64,000 nt of DNA from Mariniblastus sp964414815. GTDB taxonomy: Bacteria > Planctomycetota > Planctomycetia > Pirellulales > Pirellulaceae. This document shows, one piece after another, positions 26,607 to 34,303 of this stretch (within the stretch, counting starts at the first letter, position 1; each line of letters starts with the position of its first letter). The stretch spans positions 124,001 to 188,000 of the forward strand of contig CAYPXY010000004.1 of the NCBI GenBank assembly GCA_964414815.1. Reading direction: 5' to 3'. The position numbers and the translations under genes were made by a program. Under the pieces are notes generated by a model. The model had not been told where the DNA came from. It worked only from the letters and a program-made list of their open reading frames with translations, and searched no databases.

Positions 26607-27425
26607 TCAGACGTATGTACTCTGGAAGATGACAAAACAAGCGACAGCGAACATGGCGACGGCGAACACTTTTTGTAGAATAGGAGCGGGCATACGTCGG
26701 CCCATTCGCTGACCAATGAACAAACCGACGGTACCGCCAAGCACAAACAGCAACGTAGTATCGAGTGAGACGGTTCGCCCGGCGGACCACTGTGAAACGA
26801 GGCCTGCTAGGCTCACGAGCACAATGACCATGAGGGAGGTTCCGACGGCCCGATGAATAGCCATGCCGCTGAACAGAACCAAGGCCGGAACGATAATGAA
26901 TCCTCCACCGACGCCGAAGAGCCCCGACAGCAGACCCGCGATGCTACCGACAATCATCAGCAGAATCGCGCAGCGAGAGGTGAGGACCAGGCTGCCCGTG
27001 GCATCCCGTTCGCAAGTAGGCGGATCTTGGCAATTCGCTCGATCACTTAGTAAAGACTCGTCCTTAGCTTCGGCTGCCTGCCGCCATAGGCGAATAGCGA
27101 CCACTACCATCAACCCAGCAAACAACAACAGGAGTGTCGATTCGGGAATCAAGCTGGCGATCCAGGTTCCCACCGGCGCGCCAAGCATCCCTGCGACAGC
27201 AAACAGCAACCCCGTCCGCAGTTCAACCAAACCACGGTTCCAATAGGTCAAGAAGCCGATTGCAGAGATGGTTCCAACCGCGGCCAATGAAGTCGTCACG
27301 GCTTCCCTTGCGGAAACACCCAGTCCATAAACCAGCAGCGGTACCGCGAAGATCGCCCCACCACCACCGGTTAGACCAAGTGACAAACCGATCAAGATTC
27401 CAAACAGGACAGTCAAGGCAGTCAT
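26607..27425 (-). CDS. TauE/SafE family sulfite/sulfonate exporter
   Basis: A 272-residue inner-membrane protein with about eight hydrophobic segments in two related halves: the first begins LFGILIGLSLGLTGGGGAIF, the second IAGLLSGLFGVGGGFIIVPA, both with the GxGGG/FGVGGG motif of the family. Such proteins export sulfite or other sulfur anions, sensible next to a persulfide dioxygenase, which makes sulfite. Its ATG overlaps the stop of the preceding small gene (ATGA), so it is translationally coupled. The truncated SQR gene follows 23 bases after its stop. Confidence 0.88.
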   Translation of the reverse strand: MTALTVLFGILIGLSLGLTGGGGAIFAVPLLVYGLGVSAREAVTTSLAAVGTISAIGFLTYWNRGLVELRTGLLFAVAGMLGAPVGTWIASLIPESTLLLLFAGLMVVVAIRLWRQAAEAKDESLLSDRANCQDPPTCERDATGSLVLTSRCAILLMIVGSIAGLLSGLFGVGGGFIIVPALVLFSGMAIHRAVGTSLMVIVLVSLAGLVSQWSAGRTVSLDTTLLFVLGGTVGLFIGQRMGRRMPAPILQKVFAVAMFAVACFVIFQSTYV

Positions 27426-27664
27426 GGGGCAGTGTCCTCAGCACTGGCGGCTTGCTTGTCCTCACCACTTCGCCGACTAGCGGCGAGCCGCTTCCAGACA
27501 CCAACGCCGATGAGCGCCGGGGCAGCGACGACACACAAGGGGCAGGTTGCTCCCACCAAGAGAGCAGTACCCGTTCCCATCGCTCCCAAACCAGCCCCCA
27601 AAGCGATACACGTGTTCGCGGCCTTGAGTTCCTCGCGTACTTGTTCTTCGGATGGCTTGTTCAT
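27422..27664 (-). CDS. 80-residue membrane protein with Cys pair
   Basis: From ATG 27664: MNKPSEEQVREELKAANTC, then a Gly/Ala-rich helical pair AALGAGLGAMGTG-like (residues 18-60) with TCPLCVVAAPALIGVGVW, ending in a charged tail. The CPLC motif in the membrane region is notable. Stop overlaps the TauE/SafE start by ATGA; its own start overlaps the stop of the 57-residue gene before it, also as ATGA. Small proteins of this sort accompany rhodanese/TauE operons; function unknown, perhaps a sulfur-carrier or transporter subunit. Confidence 0.7.
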   Translation of the reverse strand: MNKPSEEQVREELKAANTCIALGAGLGAMGTGTALLVGATCPLCVVAAPALIGVGVWKRLAASRRSGEDKQAASAEDTAP

Positions 27665-27834
27665 CGGAATAACCCCATCAAAAGATTGACAAGGAGAAAG
27701 ATGGCAACCACGCCCCAGACAATCAGACAGGGAGAGCAGACGCCTATCTTGCAGGTATCCGCCTGACATTTTGTATTGGGTTTGGCTTGTGTCCCATCAA
27801 CGTCGCAACTGGATTTCTGTGGACTCGTTTTCAT
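27661..27834 (-). CDS. 57-residue Cys-rich membrane protein
   Basis: Starts at ATG 27832-27834, ends in TGA at 27661-27663 that overlaps the next ATG. The N-terminal half is hydrophilic with four Cys (KSSCDVDG, NTKCQADTCKIGVC), then CLIVWGVVAIFLLVNLLMGL is a single transmembrane helix. Coupling by ATGA overlap on the 3' side and the operon setting support it being real even though it is very short. Cysteines near the membrane fit a role with the following CPLC protein in sulfur or redox transfer; that is inference. Confidence 0.65.
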   Translation of the reverse strand: MKTSPQKSSCDVDGTQAKPNTKCQADTCKIGVCSPCLIVWGVVAIFLLVNLLMGLFR

Positions 27835-27889
27835 CGAAGCACCTCATCAAATTGTCAAAATCAAAACACTCTTAAAAAGCCGTCCGCCG

Positions 27890-29308
27890 TCATGCAGGCA
27901 ACGATGGCAGTGCGGTCAACGGCAGTCCGCTCGCCGACCATGCATTCAACCCGCCCGCCATGTTGGTCACGTCGAAACCGGCTCGCTGGAGTAGGCTGGT
28001 GGCGATCGCCGACCGGCCTCCGCCCTGACATTGCACAACGACCGGCTTCGATCGGTCGATGCTTTTCATATCGCGAAGCAATTTCCCGAGAAAAAGGTGT
28101 TCCGCACCTGGAATATGTTCCGCTTGGTACTCGGTCAGCGCTCGCACGTCGAGCAACCACGCTTCACCACTTTCCAAGCGAGGCTGCAACTCTCCGGGAG
28201 TGCTTGATGGGTACGACTGTGTTCTCAGACCGGCTTGCCGAACCGACGGGGCATCGAAGTAACCATCGACATGGTCGATTCCGATGGAACGCAGGCGACG
28301 CAAATGTTTCGGCAACTCCACAGCGTCAGTCAGCAGGTAGATCGGCTGAGCATAGTCCACCAAGAACCCCGTCCAGACGACGAGGGAGCCGCCCGGAATG
28401 TTGACCGTTCCGGGAACGTGACCTTGCGCGAAATCCGCCGATGGTGAGGGATCGATCACCAAATGCTGCTCAGCGATTTGAGCTATTTGTGTTGGCGAAA
28501 CAACGGTGACTGGCGGTAGGTTACGGATCAACTCTGGTCCCTCCTTATTCACCCGCTTCATGACTGCGAAGTAATAAGGTGTCTCAGGTTGTTCGAAAAG
28601 GATGTAGTCAACAAACCGCTGCTCGTCGTCGAACTGCAAGGCCGGATTGAACCGCTTTTCGTAGCCAACGGTACTCGACGGAATCGCTCCCAACCCCTTG
28701 CCGCATGCACTTCCCGCTCCGTGAGCTGGCCAGATTTGCAGATGGTCCGGCAATTCGAGGAAGCGTCGCATCGAGTGATAAAGCTGTCGTGCCCCCGTTT
28801 CCGCGCTGCCCACCACACCCGCTGCCGTCTCCAGCAGGTCTGGCCGTCCGATCGAGCCAACGAAGACGAAATCTCCGGTGAATATCCCCATCGGCTCGGA
28901 CGCTCCGCCCCCTTCATCGGTCAGCAGGAACGAAATATGTTCTGGCGTGTGCCCGGGGGTATGAACGGCTTCTAATTTGACGTTGCCAACGTGAAACGTA
29001 TCGCCCTGTTTCAGCAGTTGCGTGTTGTACTGATCCGCGTAGAGATACTTCCAATCGCTCGGACCTTCGTCAGACAAGTAGAGTTTTGCACCGACACGAT
29101 CGGCCAACTCGCGGGAACCGGAGACGAAATCCGCATGGATGTGCGTCTCGGCCGAGCCGACGATCCGTAAACCTTCCCGCTCGGCCGCTTCCAGGTACGG
29201 AGCGACATCACGACCGGGATCAATCACCACCGCTTCGCCGGTTTTCTGACAGCCCACCAAGTAAGAAGCATGGGCCAGGGCTGGATCGTAAAAATATTTA
29301 AGAAACAT
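27890..29308 (-). CDS. Persulfide dioxygenase-rhodanese fusion (CstB/ETHE1-like)
   Basis: A 472-residue three-part protein. Residues 1-240: metallo-beta-lactamase domain with the iron-binding THIHADFVSG (His56, His58, Asp60) and HTPGHTPEH, as in ETHE1-type persulfide dioxygenases. Residues about 265-355: a rhodanese-like domain without an obvious catalytic Cys. Residues about 375-470: a rhodanese with Cys427 in VQCQGGGRS. CstB of staphylococci has the same order and turns persulfide into sulfite and thiosulfate. AAGGAG lies 7 bases before the ATG. It is followed downstream by the small membrane proteins and TauE/SafE exporter. Confidence 0.9.
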   Translation of the reverse strand: MFLKYFYDPALAHASYLVGCQKTGEAVVIDPGRDVAPYLEAAEREGLRIVGSAETHIHADFVSGSRELADRVGAKLYLSDEGPSDWKYLYADQYNTQLLKQGDTFHVGNVKLEAVHTPGHTPEHISFLLTDEGGGASEPMGIFTGDFVFVGSIGRPDLLETAAGVVGSAETGARQLYHSMRRFLELPDHLQIWPAHGAGSACGKGLGAIPSSTVGYEKRFNPALQFDDEQRFVDYILFEQPETPYYFAVMKRVNKEGPELIRNLPPVTVVSPTQIAQIAEQHLVIDPSPSADFAQGHVPGTVNIPGGSLVVWTGFLVDYAQPIYLLTDAVELPKHLRRLRSIGIDHVDGYFDAPSVRQAGLRTQSYPSSTPGELQPRLESGEAWLLDVRALTEYQAEHIPGAEHLFLGKLLRDMKSIDRSKPVVVQCQGGGRSAIATSLLQRAGFDVTNMAGGLNAWSASGLPLTALPSLPA

Positions 29309-29350
29309 GTTTTTTCTCCTTGTGATATGAGTTTAAAGACGAAATATCGG

Positions 29351-29944
29351 TCACGACCCACAGCAAGAACTCGATTGTTCTGTAGAGCATGTTGTGACCT
29401 TGGAACCAGAATAACGGACCTGGTTCCAGGGCATGCGAGCCAGCAACATTGCCATCCCGCATGTGTCGGTGATCCCTGCGAACATCAATCCGGCTCCCAC
29501 AAACGCGGCCAGACCTGCCCAGTACGGATGAACGAACACACCCAAGACACCGCCGATCAAAACCAGAGCACCAGAAGCAATGCGAACTTGCCGTTCCAGC
29601 GAGATGGTTCTCTTGCCACGAACTACCGGCAATCCGGCTTGCTCCCAAGCCAACGTCCCGCCTTCGACGTTGATGACTTCGACCAGTCCCGTGCTGGCCA
29701 GCGTAGTGCATGCCTGTTTGCCACGACTCCCTGAGCGGCAGATGACATACAGCGGTTGGGAACGGTTGCCGTTCCTTTCCGCCACTAGCTCTTTGGCATT
29801 CAGCCGGTCCAGCGGGAGGTTGCGAGCGAACTCGACATGGACTTCCCGAAACTCGGCAGGAGTTCGTACGTCGATCAACTCCACGTCTTGGCCGGAGGCG
29901 ATCAAGTGGTTAAGGCGTTCAGGTGTAATGGTTTTGGCGTCCAT
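29351..29944 (-). CDS. Rhodanese with C-terminal DUF2892 membrane domain
   Basis: 197 residues from ATG 29944, chosen because AAGGAGAT precedes it by 4 bases. Residues about 1-105: rhodanese with IDVRTPAEFREVH and active-site Cys in YVICRSGSRG. Residues about 120-185: two hydrophobic segments of DUF2892 (LERQVRIASGALVLIGGVLG and a second with GLMFAGITDTCGMAML). The tail ends in CSTEQSSSCCGS, rich in Cys, which may carry sulfur. It would accept or donate sulfane sulfur at the membrane for the CstB-like enzyme encoded 42 bases downstream. Confidence 0.88.
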   Translation of the reverse strand: MDAKTITPERLNHLIASGQDVELIDVRTPAEFREVHVEFARNLPLDRLNAKELVAERNGNRSQPLYVICRSGSRGKQACTTLASTGLVEVINVEGGTLAWEQAGLPVVRGKRTISLERQVRIASGALVLIGGVLGVFVHPYWAGLAAFVGAGLMFAGITDTCGMAMLLARMPWNQVRYSGSKVTTCSTEQSSSCCGS

Positions 29945-30036
29945 GGTTATCTCCTTGGTTAAGCGAATGGATTGCAATATCGATAGTTCGGAACTTTTTT
30001 GACAATGAGACAAAATAAAAAGCAAGAGTTTGGCGT

Positions 30037-30363
30037 TCAAACTCCCGCCTTGCATTTCTCCTCAACGCATTTCATCAAATTTTTCAGGTGAGGATCGACC
30101 ACGCGATAAAACACATGGCGACCTTCCTTTTGGCTGGTGAGGAACCCGCAGCGCTGCATCAATCGCAGGTGCTCCGAGGCCATCGCCGTCGGCAGTTCAC
30201 AGGCTTCCGCCAGTTCCCCAACCGTGTACTCTCCGCCCAGCATCATCTGGATCATCCGCAGACGATGCGGATGGGCCAGGACGCGCAGGCATTCCGCCGC
30301 CCGCCCGAGGGCCTCCAGATCAGTCAATTGCGGCCCAGTCGCTTTGGATGCTTGCTTGCTCAT
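30037..30363 (-). CDS. ArsR/SmtB-family repressor
   Basis: A 108-residue winged-helix regulator: ECLRVLAHPHRLRMIQMML, then YTVGELAEACELPTAMASEHLRLM as the DNA-reading helices and a wing REGRHVFYRV. Cysteines are in ECL, ACEL, RCGF and the C-terminal EEKCKAGV. Sulfane-sulfur sensors of this fold (BigR/SqrR) use a pair of cysteines that form a tetrasulfide; which pair would act here is not clear. It begins the leftward rhodanese-persulfide dioxygenase operon and probably controls it. Confidence 0.85.
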   Translation of the reverse strand: MSKQASKATGPQLTDLEALGRAAECLRVLAHPHRLRMIQMMLGGEYTVGELAEACELPTAMASEHLRLMQRCGFLTSQKEGRHVFYRVVDPHLKNLMKCVEEKCKAGV

Positions 30364-30453
30364 ACACTCAAATATATCGGAATCTCACGAGGTGTCAAGT
30401 AGTTTTTTTTCAAGTTTTTCCGAATTGACGACTCTCGATAGCGGCGGCGTTAG

Positions 30454-30565
30454 GGCGACCGGCAGATTAAATCGTACCCTAGTGTAGGCGAGTCGCTCCG
30501 CGACTCGCAACTCAGCGTCTAGGAAACACAATTCGGCTTGGGTAAACTTTTACCTGCCGGTCGCC
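30454..30565. repeat. Family A element, copy 1 (112 bp, inverted-repeat ended)
   Basis: Ends GGCGACCGGCAG and CTGCCGGTCGCC are perfect 12-bp inverted repeats, flanked by TTAG and TAA. Inside is the hairpin GCGAGTCGC-TCC-GCGACTCGC. It lies between the two ArsR-type genes in a 235-base gap where nothing else is seen. The copy at 46840 is the reverse complement of its right part. Confidence 0.8.
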
Positions 30566-30599
30566 TAATCACCCGTTTGTTGGATTCGCTCGGCCGTGA

Positions 30600-31265
30600 C
30601 TACTTGGAGACCTCGACAGCCAAACCTTGATGGCGCCACTCGGGCAGGCTGAATTTCAGGCGTCGAACACCGGGAAAGAGTTTCGCAATCTTCTGGGTGC
30701 CTTTGCGCGCTTTCAAGCAGTAGGGACCTCGACAATATGCCAAAATAGGAAGTTTCGTTCTGAGGGTTCCTAGATGCTTATCAAGCTCTTCAAATGGAGT
30801 GTTCCTCGCGAAGGGAATATGGCCGGTTGAGTATTCAACCGGTGTTCTCAGGTCCAAAAGGACAATCTTCTTCGTCGAGAGGCGGGCTTGGAGATCAAGT
30901 GGACTCAGATCGCTAAGCAATGCGTCCGATGTTTGCCATTGCTCAACTTTCTGTTGCAATCCCGGAAGTATTTGTTCTCCTGATTCTCGCAAAGAAAGCC
31001 ACAGCTTTTCTACGGGTTCTCCGGCTAGTTCGCACCAAACGTATTTCCCTTTTTTCTGCGCTTTCACTAATCCGGACATTCGTAGCACTTTCAGATGGGC
31101 GCCGGTGGCTGCCTTGGATTGCTCGATAGCTTCCACCAATTGCTCAACCGTCTTCGGGCCATGGCTCAGCAAGCTCAAAATGCGCAATCGATGCCGATTG
31201 CCAAGAGCAAGGCCAACCTCGGCCAGGCCCGAAAAAATCTCGTCTTTTGCGAAAGAGTCGCTCAA
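30600..31265 (-). CDS. ArsR-type regulator fused to a rhodanese domain
   Basis: 221 residues. N-terminal winged helix (LALGNRHRLRILSLLSHG, TVEQLVEAIEQSKAATGAHL, wing KKGKYVWCELA) and C-terminal rhodanese (about 115-215) with DLRTPVEYSTGHIPFARN and an active loop ILAYCRGPYCLKA containing two cysteines. Fusions of this kind are known in bacteria and are thought to sense sulfane sulfur or arsenic chemically through the rhodanese. Its start overlaps the stop of the DoxDA gene by ATGA, so they form an operon. An AT-rich inverted repeat upstream of DoxDA may be its operator. Confidence 0.85.
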   Translation of the reverse strand: MSDSFAKDEIFSGLAEVGLALGNRHRLRILSLLSHGPKTVEQLVEAIEQSKAATGAHLKVLRMSGLVKAQKKGKYVWCELAGEPVEKLWLSLRESGEQILPGLQQKVEQWQTSDALLSDLSPLDLQARLSTKKIVLLDLRTPVEYSTGHIPFARNTPFEELDKHLGTLRTKLPILAYCRGPYCLKARKGTQKIAKLFPGVRRLKFSLPEWRHQGLAVEVSK

Positions 31266-32338
31266 TTTTCCATATCCTTTGGTCGTACGATTTTTAAGGG
31301 GCTGACCCAGCTCAATCCGCTGACGTCGACTAGCTCAACATTATAGTCTCCATCGGGAACCGAAGCCAATCTTGCGTCCTCGACCGTTATCGTCCCCTTG
31401 GCACCCAAGGGGATAATCAAACTGTGCTTGCCGGGCTTGATCTGGGCAACATAACGATTGGAAATTGAGGTGGTCGGGAGCTGTGACAGGGCTTTTCCGT
31501 CCCAACTGACCAACACGTTCCCATTCAAATCGCTGACTCGCAGTTCGATCGCGAACGATCCATAGACGTCGGCACCTTCAACGCGATAGAGATCGACCGA
31601 TAGACGGTCATGCTCGATCATCGCATCGGAAATCTCAATCTTCGGAGTAACCGATTTATTATGAAGCTTACCATAGACACCTCCGTGGAAAATCTGGTTG
31701 GTGAGAAGCGTCAACCCAAAGGTCAAAACCGTCATTGCAATGACGCTTGGCCCAAGGATTCGACTCATACGGGGTGTGACTTCGGTCGACCACTGGGCGA
31801 TCCGATTTGGGATGGCGACTAATTTTGTTCGGAACAGCGCATCCAACGAGTACGAGCCGCCTCCGGCCCAAGCAAATGCGAGACCGGATCCGATACCAAG
31901 GATTCCAATTTGCCATTCGTCGAGACATGTCGTTCCAAGCCAGCCCGCACCGAGCAGGATCCCCAGAGCAAGAAGGCTGGTCAAGACACCCATAAGTCGA
32001 GTGAAAAGCCCGACCATCAAAAACCCACCCACAATGGCTTCCACAATCGTGAATACCAAGAGCTTCCACCACAAAAGATCCGGGTTCGAGACAAAAAATT
32101 CAATGGCGGGCTTGATCAACAAAGCATTTGGAAGGAAGTGATTGAATTTTTCGCCTATGTATCCTGCCGCATCCGGGTCGAGCTTATTTTCGAGGACCAT
32201 CCGACGCCAGAAGGCTGAGAAGTAAGTCCAGCCGACAATGAGACGAAGCGGCAAAAGAATCAAGCCTGGAGGAAGATGAGATTGTAATTCGACGGCGACC
32301 GGTTTTGCGGATGACTCGTTTGAAGAATGGATGGTCAT
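31262..32338 (-). CDS. doxD: Thiosulfate:quinone oxidoreductase, DoxD-DoxA fusion
   Basis: 358 residues. The N-terminal part (about 25-190) has four or more hydrophobic segments with the DoxD/DoxX pattern (PLRLIVGWTYFSAFWRRMVL, GLFTRLMGVLTSLLALGILL); after one further membrane segment near 200-220, the C-terminal part (about 235-355) is an extracytoplasmic beta-sandwich like DoxA. In Acidianus the two subunits of TQO oxidise thiosulfate to tetrathionate and feed electrons to quinone. The fusion fits the sulfur setting. ATGA overlap links it to the ArsR-rhodanese gene. Confidence 0.85.
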   Translation of the reverse strand: MTIHSSNESSAKPVAVELQSHLPPGLILLPLRLIVGWTYFSAFWRRMVLENKLDPDAAGYIGEKFNHFLPNALLIKPAIEFFVSNPDLLWWKLLVFTIVEAIVGGFLMVGLFTRLMGVLTSLLALGILLGAGWLGTTCLDEWQIGILGIGSGLAFAWAGGGSYSLDALFRTKLVAIPNRIAQWSTEVTPRMSRILGPSVIAMTVLTFGLTLLTNQIFHGGVYGKLHNKSVTPKIEISDAMIEHDRLSVDLYRVEGADVYGSFAIELRVSDLNGNVLVSWDGKALSQLPTTSISNRYVAQIKPGKHSLIIPLGAKGTITVEDARLASVPDGDYNVELVDVSGLSWVSPLKIVRPKDMEN

Positions 32339-32461
32339 ATTGTGGTTCCTGTTTTCCCTGGTTGAAGGTTATTTCGAGGAATACGAACAGCTCCAATGCC
32401 TGGGAGCTTGCACCCCGATCGAACTCATACTTCTTCAAACTATACACTCCGATAGTATAAC

Positions 32462-32481
32462 AGTAAATATATTATTTTACT
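32462..32481. promoter_or_regulatory. AT-rich inverted repeat, candidate ArsR-type operator
   Basis: AGTAAATATATTATTTTACT: arms AGTAAA and TTTACT with 8-base spacer, and an adjoining TATAC-n9-GTATA just upstream (about 32440-32459). It lies about 125 bases before the DoxDA-ArsR-rhodanese operon and 50 bases beyond the convergent-side udk gene end. Operators for ArsR-type repressors are commonly AT-rich imperfect palindromes. No test of binding is possible here. Confidence 0.4.
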
Positions 32482-32533
32482 ATTAAAATGCCGAAAATGG
32501 GAGTAGTGTCTCAACGAAAGTGAACTGCAGGAA

Positions 32534-33166
32534 CTATCGCAGCATCTGATCCAGATGGTTGTACAGGACCTTGAGCGCCGTCTCGTTCTCTCCTCCTCGC
32601 GGGACGATGATGTCCGCATGGGCTTTGCTCGGCTCTATGAATCGAAAGTACATCGGGCGGACCGTCTGGTGGTATTGTCCCAGCACCGACTCCAGCGTTC
32701 TTCCCCGATTGACAATATCGCGTCGCAACCGCCGCGCAAGGCAAATGTCTAGCGGTACATCCACAAAAATTTTCAAATCCAGCATGTCTCTCAGCTCCGT
32801 CCGGTGCAGAATTAAAATCCCCTCCAGAATCAGAATGGACGTGGGTTCAAGCCGAACCGATTCGGGCTTTCGATTGTGCTGCGAATAGTCGTACTGGGGA
32901 ACCTTGATCGCGTCACCCGAACGCAACCGTTCCAGATGATCGACCAGCAGTTCGTGCTCAATCGCATCGGGGTGGTCGTAGTTGATTTTCTCTCGCTCTT
33001 CGAAGCTCAAATCATTCCGGCAACGGTAGTAGCAATCTTCATTCAGAATCGAGATGTCGGAAGGCGAACGATCTTGCCGCAACCGTCGGTGGAGTTCCCT
33101 CGCCAATAAGCTTTTTCCCGCGCCGGAGGCACCGGCAATTCCAATCATCGTTTTGATTTTTGACAT
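32534..33166 (-). CDS. udk: Uridine kinase
   Basis: A P-loop kinase of 210 residues from ATG 33166 (a longer form from ATG 33247 adds a 27-residue polar leader; normal uridine kinases begin near the later start). Walker A GIAGASGAGKS, the segment ILNEDCYYRC, FDHPDAIEH-like NYDHPDAIEHELL, and VPLDICLARRLRRDIVNRGR are diagnostic. It phosphorylates uridine and cytidine with ATP or GTP for pyrimidine salvage. It marks return to ordinary chromosome genes after the sulfur island. Confidence 0.93.
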   Translation of the reverse strand: MSKIKTMIGIAGASGAGKSLLARELHRRLRQDRSPSDISILNEDCYYRCRNDLSFEEREKINYDHPDAIEHELLVDHLERLRSGDAIKVPQYDYSQHNRKPESVRLEPTSILILEGILILHRTELRDMLDLKIFVDVPLDICLARRLRRDIVNRGRTLESVLGQYHQTVRPMYFRFIEPSKAHADIIVPRGGENETALKVLYNHLDQMLR

Positions 33167-33247
33167 AGGCTTTTCAAAGAACGTTGTACGAACTTGCTGG
33201 TCGTTCGAATTTTCTGACTCTACGCGATCGTGAGACTCATCCGCCAT

Positions 33248-33532
33248 CGATGAAATTCCAGGTCGGGTTCAATTTAAGCTCGAATGTGAGAAACTCAAGA
33301 ACTTTTTGTTCGACAGAAGGAAAATTCTGAAAATTACCCTCTTCCAACCGGAGACCGAAGTAGATCGGCTATGGAAGCAGGGATATGGGTACAATAATCC
33401 CAATGCCTACAATATCCGCGAACGGCGATCATTTTTGCGGAGGCTCGCGCAGCCCTCTATTGTGACTGAATCTCAATACGCTAAAATGAAGGAGTTCAGC
33501 TAATTTCGTTCATTCCCACGGTGAGTAAGATT
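33248..33532. other. Intergenic stretch with no convincing gene
   Basis: About 285 bases between udk and the DUF1080 gene. A TTG-started 65-codon frame at 33306-33503 has no ribosome site and no recognisable product, so it is not called. A promoter for the DUF1080 gene probably lies here but no clear hexamers were seen. Confidence 0.4.
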
Positions 33533-34279
33533 ATGAAAATTTGTTTTCGTCCAACGTTCCCGATCCGCTTCATCACTTTCATCGCTATGGCATGGGTCGC
33601 CCTTCTGGGACTTTCTAATCTCGCGGTTGCTCAAACCACCGAACATGATGCTTCCTTTGATGAACTGGTTGAACTGGGCTTTAAGCCACTGTTCAATGGT
33701 AAGGATCTGAGCGGTTGGCGGAACCCTTATGACTTCGGTGAATCGACGGTTGAAGAGGGGCAAATTCTTCTGAAATCCAACAAGAAGTTTTTCCTGGTTA
33801 CGGAGAAGGAGTACGAAGATTTCATTGTCGTGGTTGACATCAAACTGCCGACAGGCCAGGCCAACTCGGGAGTCATGTTTCGCTGCCACGTCGAACCGAA
33901 TCGTGTCTACGGCTATCAGGCGGAAACCGATGGCTCGGATCGTCGATGGTCGGGCGGATTGTATGACGAAGGTCGGCGAGAATGGATTTGGCCCAGCAAG
34001 ACGGGACGATCCAAACCTGAATTTCTCAAACACGAGGAAGAATCACAAGCCTATTTTGCGAAACCTGAAATTCGCGACGCCCTCAAACGGGAGGACTGGA
34101 ACCGCTTTGTGATCGAATGCCGTGGCGACCACCTGAAAATTTCGGTCAACGGTACTTTGATTACCGACTTGCACGATTCCGTCGATGCCAAAGGCTACAT
34201 CGCGATTCAGCACCACGGAGAAGCCGGTCAAGTCTATCGATTTCAAAATCTGCTGATTAAAGAATTACCCAAGGAATAG
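33533..34279 (+). CDS. Secreted DUF1080 (3-keto-disaccharide hydrolase-like) protein
   Basis: 248 residues from ATG 33533. Residues 1-34 are a signal peptide (ITFIAMAWVALLGLSNLAVA). The DUF1080 domain follows: FKPLFNGKDLSGWRN, then DFIVVVDIKLPTGQANSGVMFR, GYQAETDG, GLYDEGRREW and DWNRFVIECRGDHLKISVNG, all characteristic of this concanavalin-like fold. Planctomycetes encode many such proteins; recent work links the family to hydrolysis of 3-keto-glycosides. Acts outside the cytoplasmic membrane. It precedes the MscS-like gene by 25 bases on the same strand. Confidence 0.88.
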   Translation: MKICFRPTFPIRFITFIAMAWVALLGLSNLAVAQTTEHDASFDELVELGFKPLFNGKDLSGWRNPYDFGESTVEEGQILLKSNKKFFLVTEKEYEDFIVVVDIKLPTGQANSGVMFRCHVEPNRVYGYQAETDGSDRRWSGGLYDEGRREWIWPSKTGRSKPEFLKHEEESQAYFAKPEIRDALKREDWNRFVIECRGDHLKISVNGTLITDLHDSVDAKGYIAIQHHGEAGQVYRFQNLLIKELPKE

Positions 34280-34303
34280 AAAACAGGCGGATCACCAGAT
34301 AAC

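Noticed and set aside
27741..27765. Third copy of short repeat family C (GCAGACGCCTATC)
   Set aside because: Only about ten bases match and they fall within the coding sequence of the 57-residue protein.
32411..32428. CACCCCGATCGAACTC as a possible right attachment site matching the tRNA-Ala 3' end
   Set aside because: Only a few bases (CCCGATCG and AAC) agree with the reversed tRNA end and the order differs; well within chance.
33306..33503. TTG-started 65-codon frame before the DUF1080 gene
   Set aside because: No ribosome site, no recognisable domain; probably noise in a promoter region.
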